Shown here: positions 48,042-57,334 of the stretch, piece after piece | Layout of the letters: the number at the start of each line of letters is the position of its first letter | How positions within the stretch are numbered: the stretch's first letter is position 1 | Origin: Musa acuminata AAA Group | Lineage: Eukaryota > Streptophyta > Magnoliopsida > Zingiberales > Musaceae | Length of the DNA: 64,000 nt | Direction of reading: 5' to 3' | NCBI RefSeq assembly: GCF_036884655.1 | Contig: NC_088337.1 | Coordinates: 30,099,001-30,163,000, forward strand | Position numbers and translations under genes: made by a program | The notes under the pieces: model-generated | Databases searched by the model: none | The model's input: only the letters and a program-made list of their open reading frames with translations | What the model was told of the DNA's origin: nothing

Positions 48042-48485
48042 CCTACTATTCTATCTACTGTGAAGCTACCTTTACTGCTGTGCTTCTCTCTACCCTCACA
48101 GCAGCAGCATGGATTGTTAGAAGCTACAAATACCCCACCCCTTCCTTCCGGGAACCTTCGGAGGCAGTGGGATGGCAGGACAAAGAGATAAGCCAAGAAA
48201 ACACAGCAAATGTACTACTGCACCACCAAAATCTCAGCCGCTTCCCGAGGAGTCGATGGGAGCTCTCCTGATCGACATCCCTTCCTAGTCAAAAACGAAG
48301 GTGCCGACCCTCCACCCCCTTCTCTTCTTTCTTAGCATCGCACGGGAGAAACCCTTTCTTTAGATCTCAAAGGATAATTGGAGGAGAGGAGGAAGAGATC
48401 AGACACAAGGATTGGAGACCTTCTCCTGCTATCGATTTGGTTTTGGTGTCTTGAGGGAGTCTTTGAGGTTTGAGGAAATCAGCGG

Positions 48486-49511
48486 ATGGAGTTCACTCGT
48501 GGAAGAGATATGTCTCGCATGACCGAGCAACAAGACGCCCGGAAACATGCTTCTTTTGTGCCTTCCTCTACCTCCTCCTCCTCCTCGCCGTCGTTGCCGC
48601 CGTCGTCCGTCGCTCCTTTCAGGTGGAACGACGGCTCATCGGGAAGCAGCGGCCGTGGTGAAGAGTCTTGTGTCGAGAAGGAGCACATGTTCGACAAGGT
48701 GGTGACGCCCAGCGACGTCGGCAAGCTCAACCGTCTGGTGATCCCGAAGCAGCACGCGGAGAAGTACTTCCCGCTGGACGCGGGGGACAACGGCAAAGGG
48801 CTGCTGCTCAGCTTCGAGGACCGCAACGGCGAGTCGTGGCGCTTCCGGTACTCCTACTGGAGCAGCAGCCAGAGCTACGTGATGACCAAGGGATGGAGCC
48901 GTTTCGTGAAGGAGAAGCGGCTCCACGCCGGGGACACCGTCTCCTTCGGTCGTGGCCTCGGCGACTCCGGCCGCGACCAGCTGTACATCGACTGGAAGCG
49001 GAGGCCTGGCAACCATGACGCGGCCCGGATGCCGCAGATTTATTTCCCTGGAGTCTCGTTTGCGCGGTCCGTAGGACCGTGGGGCACCCATCTCTTCATG
49101 CCCCCTCCTCCTCCTCCTCCTCCTCCTCCTCCGACGACGACGACGACGGCGTACGACCAACACCTCCAGGGGTATGGATGCAATGTCATGAGTCCGGGTG
49201 CTTTGGGGGGCCAGCTCATTTTCTTTCGATCTCCACTCACCGCGCCGCCACCGGTCGAGATGCACTCCGGTGGCCTCTCCATGGTTCTTGACCCGGCGCC
49301 TGTCGTCCACGACCAGGCCACGGCCAAAAACGTAAGGCTGTTTGGGGTAAACCTCGTCTGCGCCGGCTCAGAAGGTGAACCCGTCCCCCGCAGCGAACGC
49401 ACATCTCCGAGTTGGTTACCGTCGCCAGAGGCGTCTGCTCTCCCTCCTCTCCAAAATCAACACAGCAGCGTCGAGTCCTCGTTGGTTTCATCTTCGTCGA
49501 CGAGCAAGTAG
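48486..49511 (+). CDS. B3 domain transcription factor, NGATHA-like (RAV subfamily)
   Basis: Single exon of 341 residues starting [12 protein letters not shown]. After a Ser/Pro-rich stretch, the B3 DNA-binding domain spans about residues 65-175: [64 protein letters not shown] and LYIDWKRR. There is no AP2 domain, so it belongs to the NGATHA/RAV-B3 group. Residues 283-290, VRLFGVNL, are the RLFGV-type repression motif typical of the group. A run of 11 prolines near residue 206 comes from a CTC repeat. NGATHA proteins are nuclear regulators of organ growth, leaf margin and gynoecium development acting with auxin pathways. The reading frame is intact and the length is normal. Confidence 0.94.
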   Translation: MEFTRGRDMSRMTEQQDARKHASFVPSSTSSSSSPSLPPSSVAPFRWNDGSSGSSGRGEESCVEKEHMFDKVVTPSDVGKLNRLVIPKQHAEKYFPLDAGDNGKGLLLSFEDRNGESWRFRYSYWSSSQSYVMTKGWSRFVKEKRLHAGDTVSFGRGLGDSGRDQLYIDWKRRPGNHDAARMPQIYFPGVSFARSVGPWGTHLFMPPPPPPPPPPPTTTTTAYDQHLQGYGCNVMSPGALGGQLIFFRSPLTAPPPVEMHSGGLSMVLDPAPVVHDQATAKNVRLFGVNLVCAGSEGEPVPRSERTSPSWLPSPEASALPPLQNQHSSVESSLVSSSSTSK

Positions 49512-51694
49512 CAGCAATCATCGTTGGATCTTGACCTACGAAGGAGATGGATACCAAAAAAGAGGGGATGATATCTATTGCCATTACCTTCCGTATCGAT
49601 TGGCCAAAGCATGGAAGGTTCCTTCTCTATTATTTTTGCTTCTTTCATACTTCAAGAAATGGAAGAACAGAAGAGTTTATGCAGATTAAAGTCATTTCCT
49701 TCCTGATAATATTCTCTTCCAGTTGTACATATATCCAAGATATAAAGCCGACATAGGATTCTAATCTACTGAACCTATGTTACCACAATATATCCCACAT
49801 TCTTGGCCTCAATGTTCTTGCTTTCCAACCATTGTTTGCCTAATTATCTCTCAGATAGTTCCAAAGCAGTCAACTCGACATTCCTTAAAGTGGAGGACGG
49901 CCGGACAGGTTTGGTGCAGCAGAGGTCAGATCTAAATCCTTCTCCATCCATTTTCTTTTTCTTTATGTTACAATCCATGCATCATAAGTTAACAATGATG
50001 AGCATATATAGCTGCAAGCATGTCCTGTCTTGCTTTTTTCCTTGGAAACAAAAAGGATAGGTTTTTCTAGTTTAATGTCTTCTGAACTTTCTTTGGACTC
50101 TTATGAATTAAGGGAGCAGAATGAAGAAGATAAGTCTCCTTATCTTCTGCCACTTCATTTAAAGGCTGTTAAAGTTGGATCAGCTTTGCTTTTGCTGCAA
50201 ATTGAGTACCAGCGGCTGTATATGTTGACTTGACAAGCTTTTTGATGCTCTTACTGCTCACTAACAGTGCAAAAGGAATTGAAGAAGAAGAATTATTAGC
50301 GAAAGCAACTGTGGAGAGCTAAATCCCCTTTTTGGTTGGCATTCATCATCTCCAACATCAAAAGCTTTCCATCATAACCATGTTTGTTTTCCGCATACAA
50401 CTGCTTGGTAGAAATCTTGCTTTCCAATTCTGCATCAAATATACAACCTTAGGAATATTAACTTGCTCTTCTTGTTTCAATGCCTGCATTTTTCTTCTTT
50501 TTCTTCCTTGCTATGCCTCAAGTAAGTAACATCCATATGGATCTCTTAAACAACATTGCTTGCTTCTTTAAAGAATGTGTCAGTGTCTTCTCCTTTTATC
50601 TTTCTCAAGTGCCACATCACTGGTTATTTCAACATTCATACTTCCATTTCTATAAGGAAAAAAAAACCAATCCTAAACCTTACTTGAGGTAACAAAAGTA
50701 AATACAGCCATTCGCATCATCGCGAATCAAAACATTAAGATCCCGAAGAATTATTGCATATTCCCTCACTAGGCAATCTAGGATTTGGAATGAGGATTAA
50801 TGACTTCTACCTGGTAAGAAAAAGTAGGGTTCAACATATACTAGCCATAATATCTTCACCTAGCTCCTTGCTAATGTTGGATGAAATACACCAAATGTTG
50901 ACATGGGGTTGCTCATAGCTAGAATAGTGACAATCTAATATGTCTCTATATCTTCATAAATCATATTTCTTTAAGCTCTTCACTCTTGTAGGTGCCTTTT
51001 AATTTACATAGTTTTTAGCCTAATTGTTGCATACTGAGTACATCATCATCGAATTCGGTCATGCTTTTGATAAAGAAAAAGCAACATGGCTACTAATATG
51101 TTGCGACTGTTCTTCAAACTACAATAAGATGATTGTTTCCTAGTTGGATAAAGAACCCAATTATAATGTGGGAATTATTTTATTGATTTTGTAAGGTTGT
51201 ACACATGTCTATAAGTCTTGCAGTACTCATATCGGTTGGTGTTGTATATGGTCATGTTGGGTCTCTCTTCTCCAATCTACTGGTCATGAAAGAACCGATG
51301 ACAAAGATATCAAGTTCCATGTAGATTGGAAGTTCCAAACTTGTGTTTTGGGCATGCCCGTATTTATATGGATTAGAAGCTTGGAAGTTTTGTATGTTGA
51401 ATATTCCAACATGCAGAGAAATACACACTCGGGTATTGATGCTTTCCTTTTGCAAAAGCAGTGAGTTCTTCTGACATAATAGCTTAATCATTAGCTAAGA
51501 TGGTTTCATTGCATTTCATAACTATGTCTGCTTAGTTGAAAGATATGTTCTTGTTTTTGTTATGCACACATTCTTGGCCTGATTTGGAGACACACAAGTC
51601 TTTCCATTACAGTATTATGTATTGATAGAGAATCGTCCACAGAACAGACATCAACTAGAGAGATGAGGAAAGGGAGTGAGGCTTCTTGCTTAAA

Positions 51695-52000
51695 GCAAGG
51701 AGGCTTTGATACTAGGAAGAGAATACATAATGGAATGATTTGTATTATGTTGCTTGATGATGAATGATGTTGTACATTTATATAGATTGAGAGGAGCTTG
51801 GTCCTCTAATCATGCTAATTAGTCAGGGTGATTACCCTTGAATCATAGGATGATCGATACGATAGATAAGCGTATCAAGATTTCTCCTTGTCAACCAGTT
51901 GATTCTCTATCACGTAATAGGATTATTAGGATGAAGAAACTTAGGTCATAGATCATGTGTTACATGTGTAGTTGGCTAAGGATACGATCTCGTTTGATGC
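51695..52000 (-). mobile_element. Possible copia-type LTR and primer-site relic
   Basis: On the minus strand the sequence GTATCAAAGCCTCC (51702-51715) resembles the initiator-Met tRNA primer site TGGTATCAGAGC used by many copia elements. The sequence before it has TATATAAATG (near 51776-51785) and a promoter-like layout. No gag or pol follows, so only a degraded LTR/primer region is suggested. Boundaries are approximate. Confidence 0.35.
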
Positions 52001-53328
52001 ATATTTAAGTGGCCATACAAAGGCTAGCATAGGTCCATTCCTGCTGCACACACTGAATCAGAACCAACAATGCCAAAGAGAAAGAAACCAATGGCTTCTT
52101 GGCAAAGAATATTACACATAAAGAATGGATTTATAGAAATTTATGCAATGACTGACATTTCAACCAGCTTGATTGGCACAATGCTTTTCAGTCTAACATC
52201 CATGTATTGATTCTGTGACAATATGATGTAGCTGCAGCAGAAGCTCTCTATGGTGAATCAAGTCACCTGAATCTTACAAGTACTAATGTGACTGTCATAA
52301 TTGGCTGCCAATAATGATTTTATTTTTCCTCAGCGCGTTTCATCGTTTGTGAATAGAATCCATGAGTGTGAGGTTTGCCGTCTTCAAGAAAACACAAGCC
52401 AAGGAACTGTTGGAAGTCTGGTTCAGAGACAGCCCTCGATTGCAGTGAATATATCTGTTGTTCTTTCTACATCCATGGACAGCAAATGCCAGGCAGTAAA
52501 TTAACTAGCGACTGGGAAGTAACTATACACATGCAGTGCGGAGAACACAGAGGCATCTGGAAATGGGGATGAACATGGGAACAAGCTCTTCCACCATCAG
52601 CTCGAATTGTCAACAAGAGTAGGTGAAGGCGCACACAGAGACGTCTGCCCCGGATTCATGCTGAGGCATACAGCAGATGGTACACATGCAGCTGTAGCAT
52701 GTGTGCAAAGCTCCTCCCCGAGGAATCAGGCAAGGCAAAGAAAGTGTGCATGAGGCCTGCTCTCGTTTTCAAGGTGGTCCAGCCGCTGCTGAAACTTTAT
52801 GGCGAGTACACAGTCTCAAGCATCTGTTCTTATCTCGGCCCCTTCCCCTTCCCCTCGCTGTCCGCAGTAGGAGGACACGTATCTCTAGATGTCAAGAGGG
52901 TCCGGCGATGCCTATGTCCTCTCCCTTTCGGCTGAGCGAGCCCACTGCCACCACCACCCCATGTTCTCGAGGATGGCCTCTCGTTGGATTGTAGGGTTTC
53001 AGGATTGTAACATCGAGCCCGCCTAGCTGACTTCGCTGTTGATTGTTCGTTCCCGTGTTGCATCAGTCGCCATGCTTCTTCACCACAGGCCCCGGAGAGA
53101 TCGATGCATGGTTGGAGCCAGGAAGAGGGAAAACACTGCGCTCATCCCGTCATCCCTTGATGGGTTGTGCTTTAAATCGCGTGCTGAGTGACACTACATT
53201 GGAGGTATTATTATGATTAGATGTAGCAGCACGCGTAGAGGGAGGGCGAGAGATGCAAGCTGGAGATGATGCGGGGACAGGGAGGGGGTCTGATCGGGCG
53301 GACATCAGACGCCTCAATTGACGTGCGC

Positions 53329-53330
<2 letters not shown>

Positions 53331-53373
<43 letters not shown>
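53331..53373. repeat. (GA)n microsatellite, about 42 bp
   Basis: Pure GA run; it generates long Ser-Leu and Glu-Arg false frames on both strands. Confidence 0.95.
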
Positions 53374-53377
<4 letters not shown>

Positions 53378-53906
53378 ATGAGCGACAAGGCCGACGTCGC
53401 TCCTCTCCATGGACTACTCCCCCTGCTGGCTGCAACCTCTGAGCTAATCCCTGTCCTTCCATGGATGGTTGTAGCATGCAGCCGTTAAGCCACGCCCAGT
53501 TGGTCCTCGTGCACATGAATCGATGGGCTACACTAACGAGACATCCATTGCTGCTCCCCCTTGTCTTATCTTGGAAAGTTTCTTTATCATTTCTCTTTCT
53601 ATTTCTTTCTTACGATGCTATTATCTGAAGAATAATTTTAATTTACAGAGAAGTTTGGCGACTGCTGCGTGGACTCTGTGAAATGGTCAGAGCTTATAAT
53701 GAGACGATTTCATGGGCTTCTTGGCCCTAAAGAGAATAAATTGGACCGCTGGGGAGAAATAGATGTCGAATTGATAGGCTCTTCCGATCATCGACGCAGA
53801 CAAAAATGTCCGACTAATCCTTCAAGAACAGAGTGCTGGATTTGGTGTGTCCACAAGCCATGGAAAAGCTTTCTAAAGTGATAACATGTTAACGTAGAAC
53901 CAATTT

Positions 53907-53909
<3 letters not shown>

Positions 53910-53943
<34 letters not shown>
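53910..53943. repeat. Poly(T) run, about 34 bp
   Basis: Pure T run following AATTTAG; in the minus orientation it is a poly(A). Confidence 0.9.
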
Positions 53944-53953
<10 letters not shown>

Positions 53954-54229
53954 AAGTTTAATTAGTTTAGTATATTTCACATTGCGATGAATAAGAAGAA
54001 ATGTAAGAATCAAATAGAAAAAAAAGAAGAAATAATATTCATTCTTGATTGAATATTATAAATTTTGATCAAAGGTTTTAAGGATTAATCCGGCTATTAT
54101 TCCATCACCAAGCTCAGAGCTTGAGCTTCTGTTGGGACTGGAGAACCATTCTTTTGTTTTTGAGAAAAAAATTATAATGTTGTATGATTCTTAACATTTA
54201 ATCCAAATTTGTATTAGATATCACCTTTG

Positions 54230-54830
54230 ATAAGGTATATTTTGGGTTTTGGCCACGTCATAATCAATGTCACGCCACGCCACCGCCAGGTCAGCAAGAG
54301 GAGCACTCCCACTCGTCGAGCCACAATCCGTATTAAGGCGTTCCTCGGTACGTCCCGTCTTAGGAAGCTCGGGACGACGCCGTATGGCGCCGTTCCGTGC
54401 GTCCCAGGACGACGGCCGCACAAAGGCATCATCTCGCCCCTCGAGGATCGACCGCCATGCCAAACCCGCGTACGGTCGACCCTCGTACAGTAGTATAAAA
54501 ATTTCTGGCTGACATCCGGCCAAGGGAGAGAAAAAAGACAGACAAAAACCAACCAAGCACTGACTTACTCGTTGAGGGGCCAAAGTTGGTAACCACCTGA
54601 CGAGGGCCTTCTGTGTAGGAGAGCAGCCACCCCCTGAGTCGCGACCATCCCGACCGAGAGACGCCAATCAACATTCCGGTGTCAGCATCCCATCCTGTGG
54701 GCGTAATCGACCTCGGCAACTAACTCAACCGACCGAAGACTCCCGACATCGACCAGTGGACCGAGCCATGCTGACTCACCAGCCACGACGCATCAGTTCA
54801 TCAACAACCTTTATTGATGAAATATTAAAT
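54230..54830. mobile_element. GC-rich LTR-like relic
   Basis: A GC-rich block in AT-rich surroundings. It has a TATA-like AGTATAAAAATT near 54490-54502 and plus-strand phrases CGTCCCAGGACGACGGCC and CCCGACATCGACCAGTGG typical of plant gypsy LTRs. No coding domain is attached, and the ends are not defined by TG...CA or a target duplication. Confidence 0.35.
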
Positions 54831-54889
54831 GTCAAGGAAATAACGTTTTCATCGCAAAATTGACAAGTCCCTGAAATTGAGGATGTGTA

Positions 54890-55223
54890 TGTTGAGATTT
54901 GATTCATAGTTATTTAGGTAGTTATCATGATTTAGTAGTTATAGGGTGGTTTTAATAACTACCTCAATCATGATCTAATAGTTATAGGGTGGTTTCAATA
55001 ACTACCTCAATCATGATCTAGTAGTTATAGGATAATTTCAATAACTACCTCAATCATTGGGTGACATGGGGAGTGAGGTAGTTACCACTATGTCCTATAA
55101 ATAGGACTATAGTTCATGAAGCAAAGGATATAGAGAGTGTGTGCACTTGGGAATATCCTGTAAGTGTTTTTGTCAATCCTTTTGTTTTAAATACTACATT
55201 TCTTTGCTTCTCCATCCTCAACA
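54890..55223 (+). mobile_element. Ty1-copia 5' LTR, 334 bp
   Basis: Begins TGTTGA and ends TCAACA, a perfect 6-bp terminal inverted pair with canonical TG...CA ends. It holds a TATA box CTATAAATAGG at about 55095-55105. Immediately after it lies the primer site TGGTATCAAGGCC (near 55228), close to the copia consensus for initiator-Met tRNA. Inside are three tandem 43-bp units listed separately. A target-site duplication was not found because the 3' LTR is truncated. Confidence 0.85.
54924..55052. repeat. 43-bp unit repeated three times within the copia LTR
   Basis: Copies start at 54924, 54967 and 55010, each reading ATCATGAT, then TAGTTATAGG, then AATAACTACCTCA, with two to six differences. 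They lie upstream of the LTR TATA box, in the position where LTR enhancers occur. Confidence 0.92.
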
Positions 55224-55264
55224 TTTATGGTATCAAGGCCTAGTTTCAATCTAAACTGAGAATT

Positions 55265-55716
55265 ATGACTTTCAATGACAATTCCATGTTTCAACCCCAT
55301 ATTCCTATTTTTTCGGGCAAATGCTATGAATTTTGGAGTATCAAGATGAAAACTCTATTCAAGTCTCAAGATCTTTGGGACTTAATAGAAAATGGATATG
55401 CGGATCCAGATGACGAAATCAGACTGAGGGAGAATAGAAAGAAGGACTCAAAGACATTGTTCTTCATTCAACAAGCTGTACATGAGATAATCTTCTCGAG
55501 AATTGCAACAACGACAACCTCAAAGCAAGCTTAGTTGATACTTCAAAATAAATTTCAAGGCTTATCAAAGGTGATTACGGTAAAACTTCAAATCCTTAGT
55601 CATGAGTTTGAAATTTTATTCATGAAAAGTAATGAATCGGTACAAGATTTTCTTTCTCGAGTGACTGAAATTGTTAATCAAATGAAATCTTATAGTGAAC
55701 ATCTTCCTGATCATAT
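55265..55716 (+). pseudogene. copia gag, N-terminal part, with an amber stop
   Basis: The frame from 55265 reads MTFNDNSMFQPHIPIFSGKC then YEFWSIKMKTLFKSQDLWDL, the characteristic copia gag start (Tyr/Trp-rich, W-x-x-K-M). Codon TAG at 55532-55534 stands where the family usually has Trp. After the stop the same frame continues (FQGLSKVITVKLQILSHEFE, SVQDFLSRVTEIVNQMKSYS) until about 55716, where the sequence changes abruptly into the inverted segment. Nonfunctional. Confidence 0.85.
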
Positions 55717-56239
55717 AATTGTTGTTTGCTTTTTAGAACTCCAAGATATAGCTCCCGATCCGAGACTAAAAACATTACCTGAAGTACTCTTTCGATCATC
55801 TAAAGCTCCTGCCCAATCACTATCAGTGAGACCAAATATTATTTGAGATATTATGAACTTATGAATGAGTCATAAATAACTTACTATTTTCTTCATTTTT
55901 CTCTACATAGCTTGCTTGCTTTTCTCTTTTCCAGCAATCTACCTTCATGTGATCAAAAAAATTATAAGAGTGAAATTCAATGTCACTATTGTAAAAAGTT
56001 TGGTCACATGAAGACATATTGCTAGAAAAGAGAAAAGCAAGCAAGCTATGTGGAGGAAAATAAAGAAAATTGTAAGTTGTTTATGACTCATTCACAAGTT
56101 CATGATATTTCAAATAATATTTGGTTTCACTGATAGTGATTGGGTAGGAGTTTTAGATGATCGAAAGAGTACTTCAGGCAATGTTTTTAGTCTCGAATCG
56201 GGAGTTATATCTTGGAGTTCTAAAAACCAAGCAACAACT
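55717..56239. repeat. Large inverted repeat: 238-nt arms, 47-nt loop, inside the copia element
   Basis: Arm 55717-55954 is the reverse complement of arm 56002-56239, with about 22 mismatches and no gaps that I can see (coordinate sums stay constant at 111956). Each arm carries the end of gag (zinc-knuckle second half HMK...C, KREKQASYVE, KLFMTHS), the protease start ISNNIW and, directly fused, the RNase H start TDSDW...LDDRKSTSGNVFSL. The minus-strand arm has TGG where the plus-strand arm has TAG, so the inverted copy is the better preserved one at that site. Confidence 0.93.
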
Positions 56240-56495
56240 GCATTGTCCACATCGGAAGCAGAATATGTAGCCGCAACATCAGCAGCTTGTTAAATAATAT
56301 GGCTTAGAAGATTTTTTGAAAATTTTCATTAAGAATAAAAAGAAGCAACGGAAATATTTTGTGACAATAAAGCCACAATTGCAATGACGAAGAATCTAAT
56401 GTTTCATGAAAAAATAAAGCATATAGAGATACGCTATTATTTCATCCGAGATCTTATAGCAAGTGGAGCCATAACAATGAAATATTGTTGCACTT
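55981..56495 (+). pseudogene. copia gag zinc knuckle fused to RNase H (internal deletion)
   Basis: The plus strand reads CHYCKKFGHMKTYC (CCHC knuckle), a TAG, KREKQASYVE, KLFMTHSQVHDISNNIW, then GFTDSDWVGVLDDRKS and ISWSSKNQATTALSTSEAEY of the copia RNase H, followed after a stop by FCDNKATIAMTK and HIEIRYYFIRDLI. The rest of protease, all of integrase and all of reverse transcriptase are absent. Several stops make it nonfunctional. Confidence 0.85.
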
Positions 56496-56664
56496 TGAAA
56501 TATCTTTTAAGTGTTCTTGTCAATCGTCTTGTTTTAAATACTACATCGCTAGTGTTCTTGTTAATTCTCTTGTTTTAAATACTACATCGCTTTTCTTGAA
56601 TCGAAAGGATTCTTTTACTTGCATCATAGTATTCTGTTTTTTCCTTGCTCCTCCATCCCCAACC
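56496..56664 (+). mobile_element. Truncated copia 3' LTR with internal duplication
   Basis: AAGTGTTCTTGTCAATCGTC then TTGTTTTAAATACTACAT matches the 5' LTR region from about 55156. A second copy of the TTGTTTTAAATACTACAT part follows 50 bp on, and the end TCCTCCATCCCCAAC matches the LTR end TCTCCATCCTCAACA. The first two thirds of the LTR are missing. Confidence 0.7.
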
Positions 56665-56767
56665 GTCTCTTTTCGAGCGGTACATGAAGCCTCTCTCACA
56701 ACTTGATGACATAGAAAGGAAAGCAGAATCCACCAAAACGCGGTAGATTTCAAGCTATCAGTATTCA

Positions 56768-57090
56768 TCAGTTGACCACCCTGCAGTTGGATTGCATCTC
56801 TCCATTGGTCCCCGCGAGGACTCCGATGTTGCCCATCTTCACCATGGAAGCTGCAAACTTGCCCTTGAAGAGCGCTGAGTTGGCCGCCAGCAGATTTAGT
56901 GCCACCCCGCGTCGACGTCAACGTTTGGTCGGAAGTGAAGAGGCCATTCTGTTGTAGTACCCGGTGTCAAAGATGAGGGAGCTCGGTGGATCCATGTCCA
57001 CCTAGTTGTTGCTCCCGGGTGGGCATTGTTGCTTCAACTAAGCAACGTAACCCGCTTCTAATGTCGGGTCTTCGATCGCGGTGTCTGAAG
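56768..57090 (-). pseudogene. Class III peroxidase, 3' fragment
   Basis: Minus-strand translation from about 57090 to the TGA at 56770-56768 gives LKQQCPPGSNN, VDMDPPSSLIFDTGYYN, then in shifted frames NGLFTSDQTLTSTRGGTKSA and ANSALFKGKFAASMVKMGNI, GVLAGTNGEMQSNCRVVN. These are the conserved C-terminal blocks of plant secretory peroxidases, including the Cys of QSNCR. TAG codons replace Gln before LKQQC and Thr after GSNN, and at least two frameshifts are present. Only the last roughly 100 codons are here and no upstream exons were found nearby. It abuts the copia 3' LTR. Confidence 0.85.
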
Positions 57091-57303
57091 TTGTACAGTA
57101 TATCATGGGTGTTCAAACTGATTTGTAATGAACCAACTGAACCATTTGATTCGATTAAAGTAAGATATTCCGAACCAAAATAATTTCAGATATATATAAT
57201 CGAACTGATTCAAAATTAGTTAATTTGATTTGATTAGATTAATCGATTAATTAATTTTAATTTAAAGTAATTTCAGGAATATATATGTATATATATGTAT
57301 GTA

Positions 57304-57334
<31 letters not shown>

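Larger units (their letters stand above)
39829..48485. other. Long gene-poor spacer between HIPP and the NGATHA-like gene
   Basis: About 8.6 kb with no gene I can support. It includes CT and GA microsatellites (41198-41219, 42199-42232, 42689-42717), a minisatellite at about 43187-43550, a C-run at 46083-46104, a 15-bp-arm hairpin at 46169-46202 and a 19-bp palindrome at 45102-45120. Open frames such as 46203-46604 match nothing known. From roughly 48040 onward the sequence is the leader of the NGATHA-like gene. Confidence 0.5.
49512..54229. other. Gene-poor spacer downstream of the NGATHA-like gene
   Basis: No coding gene recognised. It begins with the 3' UTR of the NGATHA-like gene. Listed separately are a copia LTR-like relic near 51695-52000, a GA run and a T run. 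GC-richer bases at 52600-53120 and 53380-53530 give frames on both strands without family resemblance. Confidence 0.45.

Noticed and set aside
53150..53516. Minus-strand frames with long Ser-Leu runs
   Set aside because: Translation of the (GA)n microsatellite.
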